A stretch of DNA of 64,000 nucleotides from positions 434,001 to 498,000 of the forward strand of contig NZ_CP077172.1 of the NCBI RefSeq assembly GCF_050231725.1, in the 5' to 3' direction. Shown here in pieces: positions 45,038-54,922 of this stretch (the first letter of the stretch is position 1; each line of letters begins with the position of its first letter). The notes under the pieces are model-generated. The model was not told the DNA's origin, ran no database searches, and was given only the letters and a program-made list of their open reading frames with translations. The position numbers were made by a program, and so were the translations under genes. The DNA is from Fusobacterium nucleatum_L (GTDB taxonomy: Bacteria > Fusobacteriota > Fusobacteriia > Fusobacteriales > Fusobacteriaceae).

Positions 45038-48000
45038 TTAAAGTAATTTAGGAGCATTAGAATTTATTTTATCAATAATATTAGCAATTTTTTGTAAATC
45101 ATTATTATTTGTGAAAATATCAAAAATTGATGTTCCTAAAATATTATTTGAAAGCTTACGAATTTCATTTTTTGAGTAAGCTCCATATTTCACTATATTT
45201 TCAATTATTAGATTGATTAATTCAATTTGATTAGAGTTGAACTTTTCAGTATTTAAAAATTCAGAAAACTCTTTATTAATGGCTTCTCTGTCTAAACCAA
45301 CCAAAGAACGAATAAAAATTCCAAAACTTTCATTTTTACCATATATATTAGATATTTTTTCAATTTCAGAATTATTTTCAGTTTTTAGACTTTCTAAATC
45401 GACTTCTTCATTACTATATAAAAGTTGTTTTAATTCCTTTAAGTCCTCTGCATCCAATTCTATATTATTTCTTAATTTTTTTATAGAAAGTAAATTTTTA
45501 TTATTATCTAAATATTTTTGAAATTTTTCCTTAGAATTTAAATAAACTGAACCAAAAGTATGAATATCTTTTACTTCCATAGAAATAAAATCATCCTCTA
45601 AATCTCCTATAACATAATTTAGATGTTTTTCAGAAGAATCTAAAAATATTGTTAAAGGTTCAATAATATCTCTTAAATTTTCTAATTCAAGAATATCAAT
45701 ATCTTTTAGATAATTTTCATCTTTTATTATTTTCATAATATAGTGTGCATTTTTTTGAATTTCTTTTATGGTTCCCTTTTTTGATAACTCTTTTGCAATA
45801 TCGGAAATTTCTATTTTTTCATTCTCTATTTTTTTATCATTAAATAATTTAAGTTGAGTTTTTAAAATAAGATTCTCAAATTTCTTCTCCATTTCAGCTT
45901 TCTCTTCAATAAAAAAAGGCAGAGAACTTAAATTTTTAATAATTTCATCAACATCTTTTTCTTCTAAATTTTTTAAAATATCAATATTTTTATATTTTTT
46001 TACATAAGAAATTCTTGTTTTTACTGAAATATTTTCTTCATTTAAAGAGGCTATTAAATTGTACACTTCATTTACTAAATTTTCCCAAAGTTCTTTATAT
46101 TTTTCATTCATTTGGTACTCTAAATCTTGAAGCTTAAAAATCATCCTAACCTTATTTTCAAAAATTCTACTAGATAATGATTTTGTTAATTTTGTGTTGT
46201 CTTCTTCAAATCTATCTTTCATTTCAAAATATGAGAAATTTCTACAAAAATCTAAAATTAAAAAATCTTTTTTGTCTTTGTCTGCTCCATAAATATCTTT
46301 GCATTTTCTTGTTCCTCTACCTATCATTTGCCAAAATTTAGCTTTTGATTTTACTTTTTTATAGAAAACAAGATTTAATATTTCTGGAATATCTATTCCA
46401 GTGTCAAGCATGTCAACTGATACAGCTATTTGAGGGAAACTATTAGGATTTACAAATCTATCTATTAATGCTTGAACTTTTTCAACTTTTGTTGTAATTT
46501 TTTGACAAAATTCTCCTCCAAGATTTTTATACAATCTATTGAAAATTTCTACAATATGGTCTGCATGTCTATCATTCTTTGCAAATATTATAGTTTTTCC
46601 TAATTTATCACCTGATTCAATTTTATATCCTTCTTCCATTAGAGTTGTGAGAACTTTACTTGTTGTATCATTATTAAAAAACCAAGAATTTAAACTATCT
46701 CCTGAAATTTCTTCTGGCATACTATCTTCTTCATCAAAAAGACTTTCATATTTTTCTTTTTCTTCTTCTGAAAGTTTACTGTAAACTATACCATTTTCTG
46801 GATAATTTAAAGCACCTTCTTTTATTTTAGGTAATAATAAGTATCCATCCTTAGCTGCTTCAAATAAATCATAAGAATCAGTGGGTTCTTTTGAATTCAT
46901 ATCAAAAACTCTAAATGTGTTCCTATCTATTTCATCTTTTGGAGTTGCAGTAAGTCCTAAAATTAAGCTATCAAAATATTCAAATAAATCTCCATATTTT
47001 TGATAAATACTTCTATGTGCTTCATCAACAATAATTAAATCAAATGCTCCCACTCCATATTTATTAGTTCCATCTTCTCTAGTTTTCTCTGACTCTGCCA
47101 TCATTGTTTGATAAGTAGAAAATACAATTTTTGCATTATCCCTATCTTTTTCAGATACTAAATCAACAAGAGTATAATCAGGTAAAGACTTTTTAAAATT
47201 ATTTAATGCTTGTTTGACAAGTGCTATTCTATCAGCCAAAAATAGAGTTCTTTTAATCATATTCAATCTTGATAAACAATCCACTATTGAAATTGCAACT
47301 CTTGTTTTTCCTGATCCTGTTGCCATAACAAGTAAAGATTTTCTATTTCCTGAAATATAGTTTTCTATTGCTTTTTTTACAGCTCTCTCTTGATAGTATC
47401 TGTCTATTATTTCTTTATTTATAGAAATGTCATTTGCATCTATTTTCTCATTTCTTCTAGCTATAATTTTTAAAAGTTCTTCTTTTCTATAAAAACCATA
47501 AACTCTTCTAGGAATTGAATTTTTATTTTCATATATAAAAATTTCAAAACCATTAGTAACAAATCTTATTGGGAAGAAATTAAATTTTTTCTCTAAGGTT
47601 TCTGCATATTCTAAGGCCTGAAATTCTCCTTTTTTAGCATTAAAATCAGTCTTCTTAGCTTCTATTATTGCAAGTGGAAGAGCATTATCTCCCCATAAGA
47701 CATAATCTATTCTACCTTTTCCAGAAACTGTACTTTTTATTCCTTTAACTTCATATTCAAACATATTTTTGTCATCTAAATTCCAGCCAGCTTTTACAAG
47801 TAAGGTATCAATAAATAGTTTTCTTGTATCTTCTTCTGAAAAATTATTATTATTTATTCTTGTATTATGCTTTTTAACAGGAATTACTTTTATATTATTA
47901 ATACTGTCTTGTACATAATTATCTGCTACCTTAATATCATTAGCATTTTCAAGTTTAGATACATTTTTTGGTATATATTTATCATCAAATTTTATATCAT

Positions 48001-48421
48001 CAGTTTGCAAAGTGGAACCATAACAATAACCTATCCAAAGAGTAAAATCAAAAAGTCCCTTCAAACAATTTAAAGCAATATTTCTATTTAAAGTAATAGT
48101 TTTTGTTGTATTATCTATTACATTTTTTAAGACATGGGCTGCACTATTCCCAAATTTTCTAATAATATTAAGTCCATCTATTTGACTTTGATTTTGAAAT
48201 AACTGTTTAAACTCTCTATTATTAATAAAATCATTTAAAACTGTACTATTATAAGGAGTCTGTATATTTTCAAATTTATATACTAGGGCAACACAAAATT
48301 CAAGTGCCAATCTTGAATAAAAAGCACTTGTTCTAGGCTTAATATAACAATTCTCTTCTGCTTCTAAACACAGCTCATATAAATCTTCAAAATCATCTTT
48401 CAAAAAATCAAAATTACTCAT
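45038..48421 (-). CDS. hsdR: Type I restriction endonuclease subunit R
   Basis: 1127 residues. An N-terminal DUF4145-like helical domain (about 1-110) is followed by the nuclease motif RIDYVLWGDNALPLAIIEAKK (about 245, split Asp and Glu-Ala-Lys), then helicase motor domains with MATGSGKTR, IVDEAHRSIY, LGLTATPKD and QMIGRGTRKC. A long helical C-terminal region binds the methylase core. It cuts DNA after ATP-driven translocation. It is last in hsdM-hsdS-hsdS-fic-integrase-hsdR, 61 bases after the integrase. An intact frame with all motifs suggests an active enzyme. Confidence 0.95.
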   Translation of the reverse strand: MSNFDFLKDDFEDLYELCLEAEENCYIKPRTSAFYSRLALEFCVALVYKFENIQTPYNSTVLNDFINNREFKQLFQNQSQIDGLNIIRKFGNSAAHVLKNVIDNTTKTITLNRNIALNCLKGLFDFTLWIGYCYGSTLQTDDIKFDDKYIPKNVSKLENANDIKVADNYVQDSINNIKVIPVKKHNTRINNNNFSEEDTRKLFIDTLLVKAGWNLDDKNMFEYEVKGIKSTVSGKGRIDYVLWGDNALPLAIIEAKKTDFNAKKGEFQALEYAETLEKKFNFFPIRFVTNGFEIFIYENKNSIPRRVYGFYRKEELLKIIARRNEKIDANDISINKEIIDRYYQERAVKKAIENYISGNRKSLLVMATGSGKTRVAISIVDCLSRLNMIKRTLFLADRIALVKQALNNFKKSLPDYTLVDLVSEKDRDNAKIVFSTYQTMMAESEKTREDGTNKYGVGAFDLIIVDEAHRSIYQKYGDLFEYFDSLILGLTATPKDEIDRNTFRVFDMNSKEPTDSYDLFEAAKDGYLLLPKIKEGALNYPENGIVYSKLSEEEKEKYESLFDEEDSMPEEISGDSLNSWFFNNDTTSKVLTTLMEEGYKIESGDKLGKTIIFAKNDRHADHIVEIFNRLYKNLGGEFCQKITTKVEKVQALIDRFVNPNSFPQIAVSVDMLDTGIDIPEILNLVFYKKVKSKAKFWQMIGRGTRKCKDIYGADKDKKDFLILDFCRNFSYFEMKDRFEEDNTKLTKSLSSRIFENKVRMIFKLQDLEYQMNEKYKELWENLVNEVYNLIASLNEENISVKTRISYVKKYKNIDILKNLEEKDVDEIIKNLSSLPFFIEEKAEMEKKFENLILKTQLKLFNDKKIENEKIEISDIAKELSKKGTIKEIQKNAHYIMKIIKDENYLKDIDILELENLRDIIEPLTIFLDSSEKHLNYVIGDLEDDFISMEVKDIHTFGSVYLNSKEKFQKYLDNNKNLLSIKKLRNNIELDAEDLKELKQLLYSNEEVDLESLKTENNSEIEKISNIYGKNESFGIFIRSLVGLDREAINKEFSEFLNTEKFNSNQIELINLIIENIVKYGAYSKNEIRKLSNNILGTSIFDIFTNNNDLQKIANIIDKINSNAPKLL

Positions 48422-48482
48422 TGGTTTAATTCCCCCCTCTTGATTTTAAGTAAATTTATTTGAAATTGAAGAAGTATTTTAA

Positions 48483-49472
48483 TTAACCAATATATTTTCT
48501 ATGTGAAATCTTCACATTATTTTGGCTAACCATTGCATATTGTAAAGTGGTGTCTATTTTCTGATGTCCTAATAACTGTTGAACTTGCTCAATAGGCATA
48601 CCTTTATCTATTGCCTTTGTGGCTAAAGTTCTTCTAAATTTATGAGGATGAACCTTAGTGATATTCAACTTTCTTCCCAGTTGTCTAAGCATTATTTCAA
48701 CACCACTAATCTGCAATCTTTTATGTGGCTTTAAAAGAGAAACAAAAAGTGCAGAATTATCGTCATCTCTTGTTTTTAAATAGTTATGTAGATGAATTTT
48801 AGTTCTTGCATCAAAGTATACTTTTCTTTCCTTATCTCCCTTACCAAAAACAACACATTCTCTTCCTTCAAAATCAATATCTTCTATATTTAATTTTACT
48901 AACTCTCCAACTCTCATTCCTGTTGAAGCTAATATATCAATAATAGCTAAATCTCTTAAAGATTTACAATTATCTCTCATAATTTCCATTGCTTCATCAG
49001 AATAAGTTTCTTTTACAACTGTTCCTGTTTTTACTTTATGTATTCTTCTAACAGGGCTTTTTAAAATATAGTCTTCTTCTTCAAGCCAAGCAAAAAAACT
49101 TGAAAAAATTCTTCTAATATTATCTATTGTTATCTTACTTGCATTTCCTTCTTTTTGATAATTATCTAAATATTCTCTTAAATCATTTGTTGTAATATGT
49201 TTAATAGATTTCTCTATTTTTTTAAATAAGTTTTCTATTGTTGCTTTGTAATATTTTAATGATTTTCTTGAACAACCTTCAACATGTTTAGCTGATAAAA
49301 AAGCTTCTAAATATTCAATATTTTGCTTTTCTTCTTTTTCAGCTCCTTCCTTTTTTGTAATCTCTAAATCATACAAATAATGTGCCAGTACCTTATGTAA
49401 TTTTTCCATTTGTCCATTTGTTAATGTTGAAGACATAGCTTGTTTTATGTCTAAAATCAAAGTATCTACCAT
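48483..49472 (-). CDS. Tyrosine recombinase inside the type I RM operon
   Basis: 329 residues. A SAM-like core-binding N-terminus (about 55-145) precedes the catalytic domain with Arg in STGMRVGELVKL, HPHKFRRTLATKA (His-x-x-Arg), LLGHQKIDTTLQYAMV, so the R-H-R-H-Y set is complete. XerC/XerD-type. RBS AGGAGG. Integrases in hsd loci elsewhere often invert hsdS cassettes; here both hsdS genes point the same way (see direct repeats). It could also be an integrase left from island entry, though no flanking att-like repeat was found. Confidence 0.92.
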   Translation of the reverse strand: MVDTLILDIKQAMSSTLTNGQMEKLHKVLAHYLYDLEITKKEGAEKEEKQNIEYLEAFLSAKHVEGCSRKSLKYYKATIENLFKKIEKSIKHITTNDLREYLDNYQKEGNASKITIDNIRRIFSSFFAWLEEEDYILKSPVRRIHKVKTGTVVKETYSDEAMEIMRDNCKSLRDLAIIDILASTGMRVGELVKLNIEDIDFEGRECVVFGKGDKERKVYFDARTKIHLHNYLKTRDDDNSALFVSLLKPHKRLQISGVEIMLRQLGRKLNITKVHPHKFRRTLATKAIDKGMPIEQVQQLLGHQKIDTTLQYAMVSQNNVKISHRKYIG

Positions 49473-49516
49473 CTTTGTACCTCCTGAAAATGTAATACTT
49501 TAATTTTAACATATTT

Positions 49517-50224
49517 CTATATTTGTAAATTTGCTGATTTTTTAAAAGCTGTAATTCTCTTTTTTTCTTCTTCCATTAATGGTTCTACTAAGTTTATAAA
49601 ACTTTCAATATCTTGATTTCTTAAAATATCCATATATTTTGCTCTATCCTCTACTGTAATAACAAAAGGAGTTAAGTTATTTTCTAACATTAAAGCAAGC
49701 ATTATCAATCTTCCTGTTCTTCCATTTCCATCAGAAAATGGATGTATTCTTTCAAATTTTATATGATACTCAAGAATTATTTTTAATTTCTCACTATCAG
49801 AATTAGAATTTTTTAATTGGAAATTCATATTTTCAAACCATTCATTTATCTTATATGAAGTTTCACTTGGGCTTGCTGTTTCAAAATTTGCTCCTCTTAT
49901 ATAGTTGTAGTCAGTTTTAAAATTTCCAGCATTATGATTCAATCTATTTAATAGAATCTTATTAATTTCTTTTATCATATAGATATCTACTTCATTATTT
50001 TGCAATTCAGCTAGTAAAAACTTTAAAGCATCTGAATGATTTAAAACTTCTAAAAATTCTCTTTTAGACATTGCATTGGGAATGGTATCATCTAAAATAA
50101 TAGTTGCAGTTTCATTTAGTGTTAATGTATTTCCTTCAATTGCATTGGAATGATGTGTCATTCTTACATTTAAATCATCTATATATTCTTCTGTAAATTC
50201 TTCTAATATTTTAATTGTTCTCAA
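49517..50224 (-). CDS. Fic-domain protein (class II), in the type I RM operon
   Basis: 235 residues. The catalytic motif HPFSDGNGRTGR (about 161-172) is complete, and the N-terminal inhibitory motif SNAIEGN (S-x-x-x-E-G) marks a class II Fic whose activity is held in check by its own helix. Fic enzymes usually AMPylate target proteins. The start is uncertain: TTG at 50224 overlaps the hsdS stop by 14 bases but sits directly on AGGAG; ATT at 50215 would have a 9-base gap; the first ATG is 21 codons in, after part of the helix. Type I RM operons with embedded fic genes are known; the target is unknown. Confidence 0.9.
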   Translation of the reverse strand: MRTIKILEEFTEEYIDDLNVRMTHHSNAIEGNTLTLNETATIILDDTIPNAMSKREFLEVLNHSDALKFLLAELQNNEVDIYMIKEINKILLNRLNHNAGNFKTDYNYIRGANFETASPSETSYKINEWFENMNFQLKNSNSDSEKLKIILEYHIKFERIHPFSDGNGRTGRLIMLALMLENNLTPFVITVEDRAKYMDILRNQDIESFINLVEPLMEEEKKRITAFKKSANLQI

Positions 50225-51320
50225 CTCCTTTCTTTTTCAGTATTTCAAAAATTTTAAAAATAACTGATGAAATGATAAATGATAATTTCTCTATTTTTTC
50301 CACTCTCTCAGCAAATTTATTTTGTAATTCTATTGGGGGAACTTTGATTTTAAAATTGGTCAAATAAGCTGTAGGAACTCTTTTTTGTCCAGCACTACCA
50401 GTCATATGAATTTCAGCATCCTTCCTAAATAAAGGTAATTTAGTTAAATGATATAGCCATTGACTATTGGTTATATTTGGAATAGGTCTTATAATATGTA
50501 TTTCTGTTGTACCAAAACCAATATCATTTTTTAAATGTTTTGCAACTCCACCTTTACCATTTTCCATACATGGAGTTATTTTAGCAAACAAAACATCACC
50601 TTCTTTAAAAAAAGTAAAATTATTTTTAACATCTTCTAATTTTTTGATATTATTTACATTAATCTCACCATTTTCACTAATATCTGCCATTGTCACAAAG
50701 CTAATTTCTAAATTATTTTCAATATATTCTATTTCTTTTTTTGTTGGATTTATTATTGCAATATCTTTTAAAAAAGATCTATTATCTTCTTTAATTTTAT
50801 TATAATAAAATGGATTGCCAAACATTCTAGTAAATAAAGATTTATTTAATTCTTTTAAATATTCTAACTGTTTCTTCTTTTTTAAAATAAAAAATTCTAT
50901 TTTTTCAATAAGACTAGTTATTCTTTCTTGTTTGGCAAGAGAAATATATTTTATTTTAAAATCTTTTAACCATTTGAAATGTCTATTATATCCAGTATTA
51001 GGAATTTTAAAATTTTTCAATGAATAATAAAGGTATTTATCTAAAAATAAACTTGAAGTATTTTTTAAAATTTTAACTCCATCTGCTCCTAAAAAGAATG
51101 GATAGTCAACATATTTAAAAATTCTAGTGTGATCTCCAAAAATTATAACAGGAATTTTATCAAAAATATTTATATTTTTATCTGAATAACCTGCGATTTC
51201 TTCTTTTCCTTGATCAATAATAGGATATAGACCTGATTTTAAATATAAACTCTTGGAAATCTTTAGAGAATATTTTGTATAATCTTCAAAAATATCATCA
51301 AAGTAAAAATACTTATCCAT
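50211..51320 (-). CDS. hsdS: Type I restriction specificity subunit S (second copy)
   Basis: 369 residues with two target-recognition domains (about 1-125 and 180-310), each followed by a conserved helix: QERITSLIEKIEFFILKKKK with LKELNKSLFTRMFGNP, and PPIELQNKFAERVEKIEK. It sets the DNA sequence recognised by HsdM/HsdR. The TRDs differ from those in the upstream hsdS, so the operon can make two specificities, or one is silent. The helix after TRD2 is encoded by a 66-bp stretch identical to the other copy. Start ATG 51320 has AGAGGTGG upstream. Confidence 0.92.
   Translation of the reverse strand: MDKYFYFDDIFEDYTKYSLKISKSLYLKSGLYPIIDQGKEEIAGYSDKNINIFDKIPVIIFGDHTRIFKYVDYPFFLGADGVKILKNTSSLFLDKYLYYSLKNFKIPNTGYNRHFKWLKDFKIKYISLAKQERITSLIEKIEFFILKKKKQLEYLKELNKSLFTRMFGNPFYYNKIKEDNRSFLKDIAIINPTKKEIEYIENNLEISFVTMADISENGEINVNNIKKLEDVKNNFTFFKEGDVLFAKITPCMENGKGGVAKHLKNDIGFGTTEIHIIRPIPNITNSQWLYHLTKLPLFRKDAEIHMTGSAGQKRVPTAYLTNFKIKVPPIELQNKFAERVEKIEKLSFIISSVIFKIFEILKKKGVENN
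50277..50342 (-). repeat. 66-bp direct repeat, copy 1 (in second hsdS)
   Basis: Identical over 66 bases to 51469-51534, in the same orientation, 1192 bases apart. It encodes the conserved helix after TRD2 (PPIELQNKFAERVEKIEKLSF). Outside the stretch the genes diverge at once (ACTTT against ACAGG on the left-hand protein side; TAAAT against CAAAT on the other). Confidence 0.95.
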
Positions 51321-51399
51321 TATGCCACCTCTCTTTTGTTATTAAAAACATTAGATAAGGTACTTAAAAAGCTAAATGATAATTTTTATCTCAAAGATT

Positions 51400-52566
51400 T
51401 CAACCAAAATATTTGCTTATCAAACTATTGTATAGGTTTTGAGCCTCTTTTATAGATTTCTCTATTTCAAATGATAATTTCTCTATTTTTTCCACTCTCT
51501 CAGCAAATTTATTTTGTAATTCTATTGGGGGAACAGGAATTTTTACTTTTTTAATTTCCTTTAAATGTAAATTTGGAACACCTATTCCTTTAAGACTTCT
51601 TTTAAATTGTTGATTAGCTTCTATTGAATTAATCCCTTCTAATATATATTTAGGATTATATTCTTTTTTCAATCTCAAAATAGCTAAACTTACATAAATA
51701 TCAAAAATTTCTTCTTTATCTACAAGAGCAGCTATCCCAGTAGTTCCATTTTTAGCTAAAAGAATATCATTTTTTTGAGGGGCTATTTTTTTATATAATT
51801 CTTTGTGTAATTCTTCACTAATATATTTTGTATTATCCCAGTTTATAATTCCTCTTAAAACATCTTTAGAGGATAAAAATTTATATCCATTTTCATTAGT
51901 ATTTACATATGTTGGAGTTTGATGAGTCCCATCTTTTATAAATTCACAAACTTCTTCTAATTCTAAATTTACTGCTTTCTTATTTTTAGAATATTTTATA
52001 AATAAAGATTTAGTTAAGTCCTTTAAATAATTTAATTGTCTTTTTCTAAAATCTATATTATTTTCTAATAACTCTAATTTTTTTGATATTTTCTTTTGTA
52101 TTTTGATATCAGGAAGTTTTATTTCTATTTTTTCAAAAGAAGACTTATTAATTATTTTTACTGTTGTTGATGAAGCAATAGCTTCAAGATTATTTTTAAT
52201 AGTTTTTAGATAAAAATATAAATACAATAAATCTATATTTTTATTTTTTAAAACAAGACTATTTATTTGTTGATTTGTAATTCCTTCTTCTTTCAATATT
52301 CCTAATTTTCCTAATGAACCTATACAACATACACATATTGAATTTTTAGGTATAATTCTTCCTTGGCTGGCTCCCATTTGTGAAACAAATATATTTGGAG
52401 TTATATAATTAATTCCTTCATATTTTAATTCAGGTGGTGTAATAAAAGGAACTTCATCTTTATTCCAATATTCTTTTACTTTTTTTAAAGGGGTATTCCC
52501 AGTTATAATCTCACAAACATCTCCTAATTTAACTTTCTTCCATTCACTTTTATTATATATCTTCAT
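51400..52566 (-). CDS. hsdS: Type I restriction specificity subunit S (first copy)
   Basis: 388 residues with two target-recognition domains. TRD1 runs about 8-150 (WKKVKLGDVCEIITGNTPLK at the start), the central helix is KKISKKLELLENNIDFRKRQ, TRD2 runs about 200-345 (CEFIKDGTHQTPTY, AKNGTTGIAAL, GIGVPNLHLKEIKKVKIP), and the C-terminal helix follows. It overlaps hsdM by 14 bases, the normal tight coupling, so this is the main copy. An 80-base gap with no features separates it from the second hsdS. Confidence 0.94.
   Translation of the reverse strand: MKIYNKSEWKKVKLGDVCEIITGNTPLKKVKEYWNKDEVPFITPPELKYEGINYITPNIFVSQMGASQGRIIPKNSICVCCIGSLGKLGILKEEGITNQQINSLVLKNKNIDLLYLYFYLKTIKNNLEAIASSTTVKIINKSSFEKIEIKLPDIKIQKKISKKLELLENNIDFRKRQLNYLKDLTKSLFIKYSKNKKAVNLELEEVCEFIKDGTHQTPTYVNTNENGYKFLSSKDVLRGIINWDNTKYISEELHKELYKKIAPQKNDILLAKNGTTGIAALVDKEEIFDIYVSLAILRLKKEYNPKYILEGINSIEANQQFKRSLKGIGVPNLHLKEIKKVKIPVPPIELQNKFAERVEKIEKLSFEIEKSIKEAQNLYNSLISKYFG
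51469..51534 (-). repeat. 66-bp direct repeat, copy 2 (in first hsdS)
   Basis: See the copy at 50277-50342. Recombination between the two would excise 1192 bp and join the first hsdS to the tail of the second, in frame because both copies encode the same peptide. Confidence 0.95.
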
Positions 52567-54049
52567 CTAGCATCACTTTTAATTCTTTCAACTTTTCATC
52601 AATAGATTTTGAAAGTTCTTCTAATTTTTGTAAAATAACTTCTGGTTCTTCATATTCAACTTTTTCATAAACAATTTCTTTATATTTATTTATTGACAAA
52701 TCATAGTCATTATCAACTATTTCTTGTTTAGAAACAAAGAAAGATTTATCAGATCTTTTTCTATTTTTTTCATTTTCTAAGTTAGAAAATCTTTTTATAA
52801 TATCTGGAATATCATTTTCTTCAACAGGATTTCTTTTATCATCAAGTGAATATCCATCAGCTGTCATATCATAAAACCAAACATTATCAGTTCCACCATT
52901 TCCAGTTTTAGTAAAAATTAAGATACCTGTTGATACACCAGCATAAGGTTTAAATACTCCACTAGGCATAGAAATAACAGCTTCCAGTTGGTTATTTTCA
53001 ATTAATTCTTTTCTTAAATTTTTATGAGCGTTTGAAGCACCAAATAACACTCCATCAGGAACAATAACAGATCCTCTTCCTCCTATTTTTAAAAGTCTTA
53101 AAAATAAAGCAATAAACAATAATTCGGTCTTTTTAGTTTTAACCATTCTTGTTAATGTATTAGAGAGTAAACTTTCATCAACACTTCCTTTAAATGGAGG
53201 ATTAGCAAGTACTAATGAATAATCATTTTCTTCACTATAATCTGTTGAAAGAGAATCGATTCTTTTTAATTTAGGTGTTTTCATATCATGAAGTAATAAG
53301 TTCATTGCAGAAATTCCTAACATTGTTGCATCAGTGTCATTTCCATGTATCATAGCTGTTGAAAAATATTTATAAATTTCTGGTGATGTTGCTAAAATAT
53401 CCTTAAAATTTCTTTTAATATATTCTATTGAACTTACTAAGAACCCAGATGTTCCACAAGCTGGATCAATTATTTTATCTTCAACAGTTGGCTTCATAAG
53501 TTCAACCATCATATTTATAATATGTTTAGGCGTTCTGAATTGCCCATTTTTACCAGAGGTTGATAATTTTGAAAGTAAATATTCATATAAATCCCCTTTT
53601 GTATCTTTATCTTCAACCATTTGAGGATTATTAAAAATTTCTTCAATAGTATCCATTGTATTTTGTAAAACTGCTGGTGTAGGAACTTTAAAAATTGCAT
53701 TTTGCATATATTGTGAAAATATACTATCTTTATCTTCATCTAAATTTTTTATAAATTTAAAAGCTTCATTTCCTACTTTATCATATAGTTGTTTAGGATC
53801 TCCTAATAGAATAAGATTACTCCATCTAATATCTTGTTGATTTTCATTGAAAATAAATTTTTCATCAATATTTCCAAAAATATTTGCAAGTTGTTTTTCT
53901 TTTTCTTTTCTTTGTTCTTCTTGATCTAGTCTTTTCATAAAAATAAGATAGGTAAGTTGTTCTATTACATCAACAGGGTTAGTTAAGCCACCTGTCCAGA
54001 AATATTCCCACATCCTATCTACTTTGTTTTTGATTTCGCCCGTAATCAT
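52553..54049 (-). CDS. hsdM: Type I DNA methyltransferase subunit M
   Basis: 498 residues. An N-terminal helical domain (about 1-140) is followed by the SAM motif IIDPACGTSGFLVSS near residue 197 and the N6-adenine catalytic motif LVLANPPFKGS near 281. It methylates adenine in the sequence chosen by HsdS and is required for restriction too. First gene of the operon, RBS GGAGGGGGA. The 234 bases upstream (54050-54283) are AT-rich and probably hold the promoter, but no clear boxes stand out. Confidence 0.96.
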   Translation of the reverse strand: MITGEIKNKVDRMWEYFWTGGLTNPVDVIEQLTYLIFMKRLDQEEQRKEKEKQLANIFGNIDEKFIFNENQQDIRWSNLILLGDPKQLYDKVGNEAFKFIKNLDEDKDSIFSQYMQNAIFKVPTPAVLQNTMDTIEEIFNNPQMVEDKDTKGDLYEYLLSKLSTSGKNGQFRTPKHIINMMVELMKPTVEDKIIDPACGTSGFLVSSIEYIKRNFKDILATSPEIYKYFSTAMIHGNDTDATMLGISAMNLLLHDMKTPKLKRIDSLSTDYSEENDYSLVLANPPFKGSVDESLLSNTLTRMVKTKKTELLFIALFLRLLKIGGRGSVIVPDGVLFGASNAHKNLRKELIENNQLEAVISMPSGVFKPYAGVSTGILIFTKTGNGGTDNVWFYDMTADGYSLDDKRNPVEENDIPDIIKRFSNLENEKNRKRSDKSFFVSKQEIVDNDYDLSINKYKEIVYEKVEYEEPEVILQKLEELSKSIDEKLKELKVMLDEDI

Positions 54050-54283
54050 CTATTCCCCCTCCATATTATTTATTTTAATTGTTAAATAAATTAAAATTTA
54101 TTAAAAGTTTCATTCTATTTTTTATTGAAAATAAAAAGAAATTATTTTTATAAACTTTGATAAACTAAAATTTATCTATTAAATTACATTCTAACATAAA
54201 TAAAAGATAATATTAAGAGGGAAAATTGGTTTTTCTGAAAATTAATAAATTTTAAAACTTTTATTTTTCAATAATTACTCATA

Positions 54284-54922
54284 TCAAAAAGTCAGTGTAA
54301 CCCTTTTTACTCCTTTGTAGTATTCGTTCATCTCAAATAAAACTTTAATATTTTTATATTGCACTCCTTCTGTTTTTTCTTTCTCTATTTTTGGTGTTAA
54401 AATTCCTAATACTTCATATGGATCTTTCCATTCTCTATGCTTATCATAATCAAGCTCAATCCGTTCACTATCAATAAATAGTTCTTTTGCACCATCTACA
54501 ACTACTTTGATAGTTGTTGCTTCAAATAAAGAACAAGGCGAATCTAATAATTTTTTAACTTGCAAGCTTATCTCTGTAAATTTATATTGATCTTCACTTT
54601 TGAAAACATAAAATTTACTTAATTCACCAGGTTGTAAGATAATTTTTTTTAATTCTTCAACTTTGGCATCCTTTAAAATAAGATTTTTATGAAGACAATC
54701 TTCAAAGGTATCACTACCTAAAATAAAAGACCTTCCTATATCTGCGTGGAATATAATTCCATTTGGATTATCAAAATGTGTCTTTAAATTTGGTTTTAAT
54801 TCCTCATAAATTTCTTCATATGATTTAATATTAAGTCTGTCATTTTTTACTTCCAATATATCTTGATATATCATACTATCATTATCATCTATACCTTTTA
54901 AATGTATTCCCTCAATATCCAT
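54284..54922 (-). CDS. Hypothetical protein, paired with the gene at 54923
   Basis: 212 residues, acidic, soluble, no signal peptide or membrane segment. Distinct phrases are ADIGRSFILGSDTFEDCLHKN and KVVVDGAKELFIDSERIEL. I recognise no family. It begins immediately after the TGA of the upstream gene (TGAATG), so the two are surely coexpressed and perhaps act as a pair. They border the type I RM operon on the same strand, but nothing else ties them to it. Confidence 0.65.
   Translation of the reverse strand: MDIEGIHLKGIDDNDSMIYQDILEVKNDRLNIKSYEEIYEELKPNLKTHFDNPNGIIFHADIGRSFILGSDTFEDCLHKNLILKDAKVEELKKIILQPGELSKFYVFKSEDQYKFTEISLQVKKLLDSPCSLFEATTIKVVVDGAKELFIDSERIELDYDKHREWKDPYEVLGILTPKIEKEKTEGVQYKNIKVLFEMNEYYKGVKRVTLTF

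Noticed and set aside
54160..54185. GATAAA/TTTATC hairpin upstream of hsdM
   Set aside because: A/T-only short stem with no T run on either side; no better than background in this composition.
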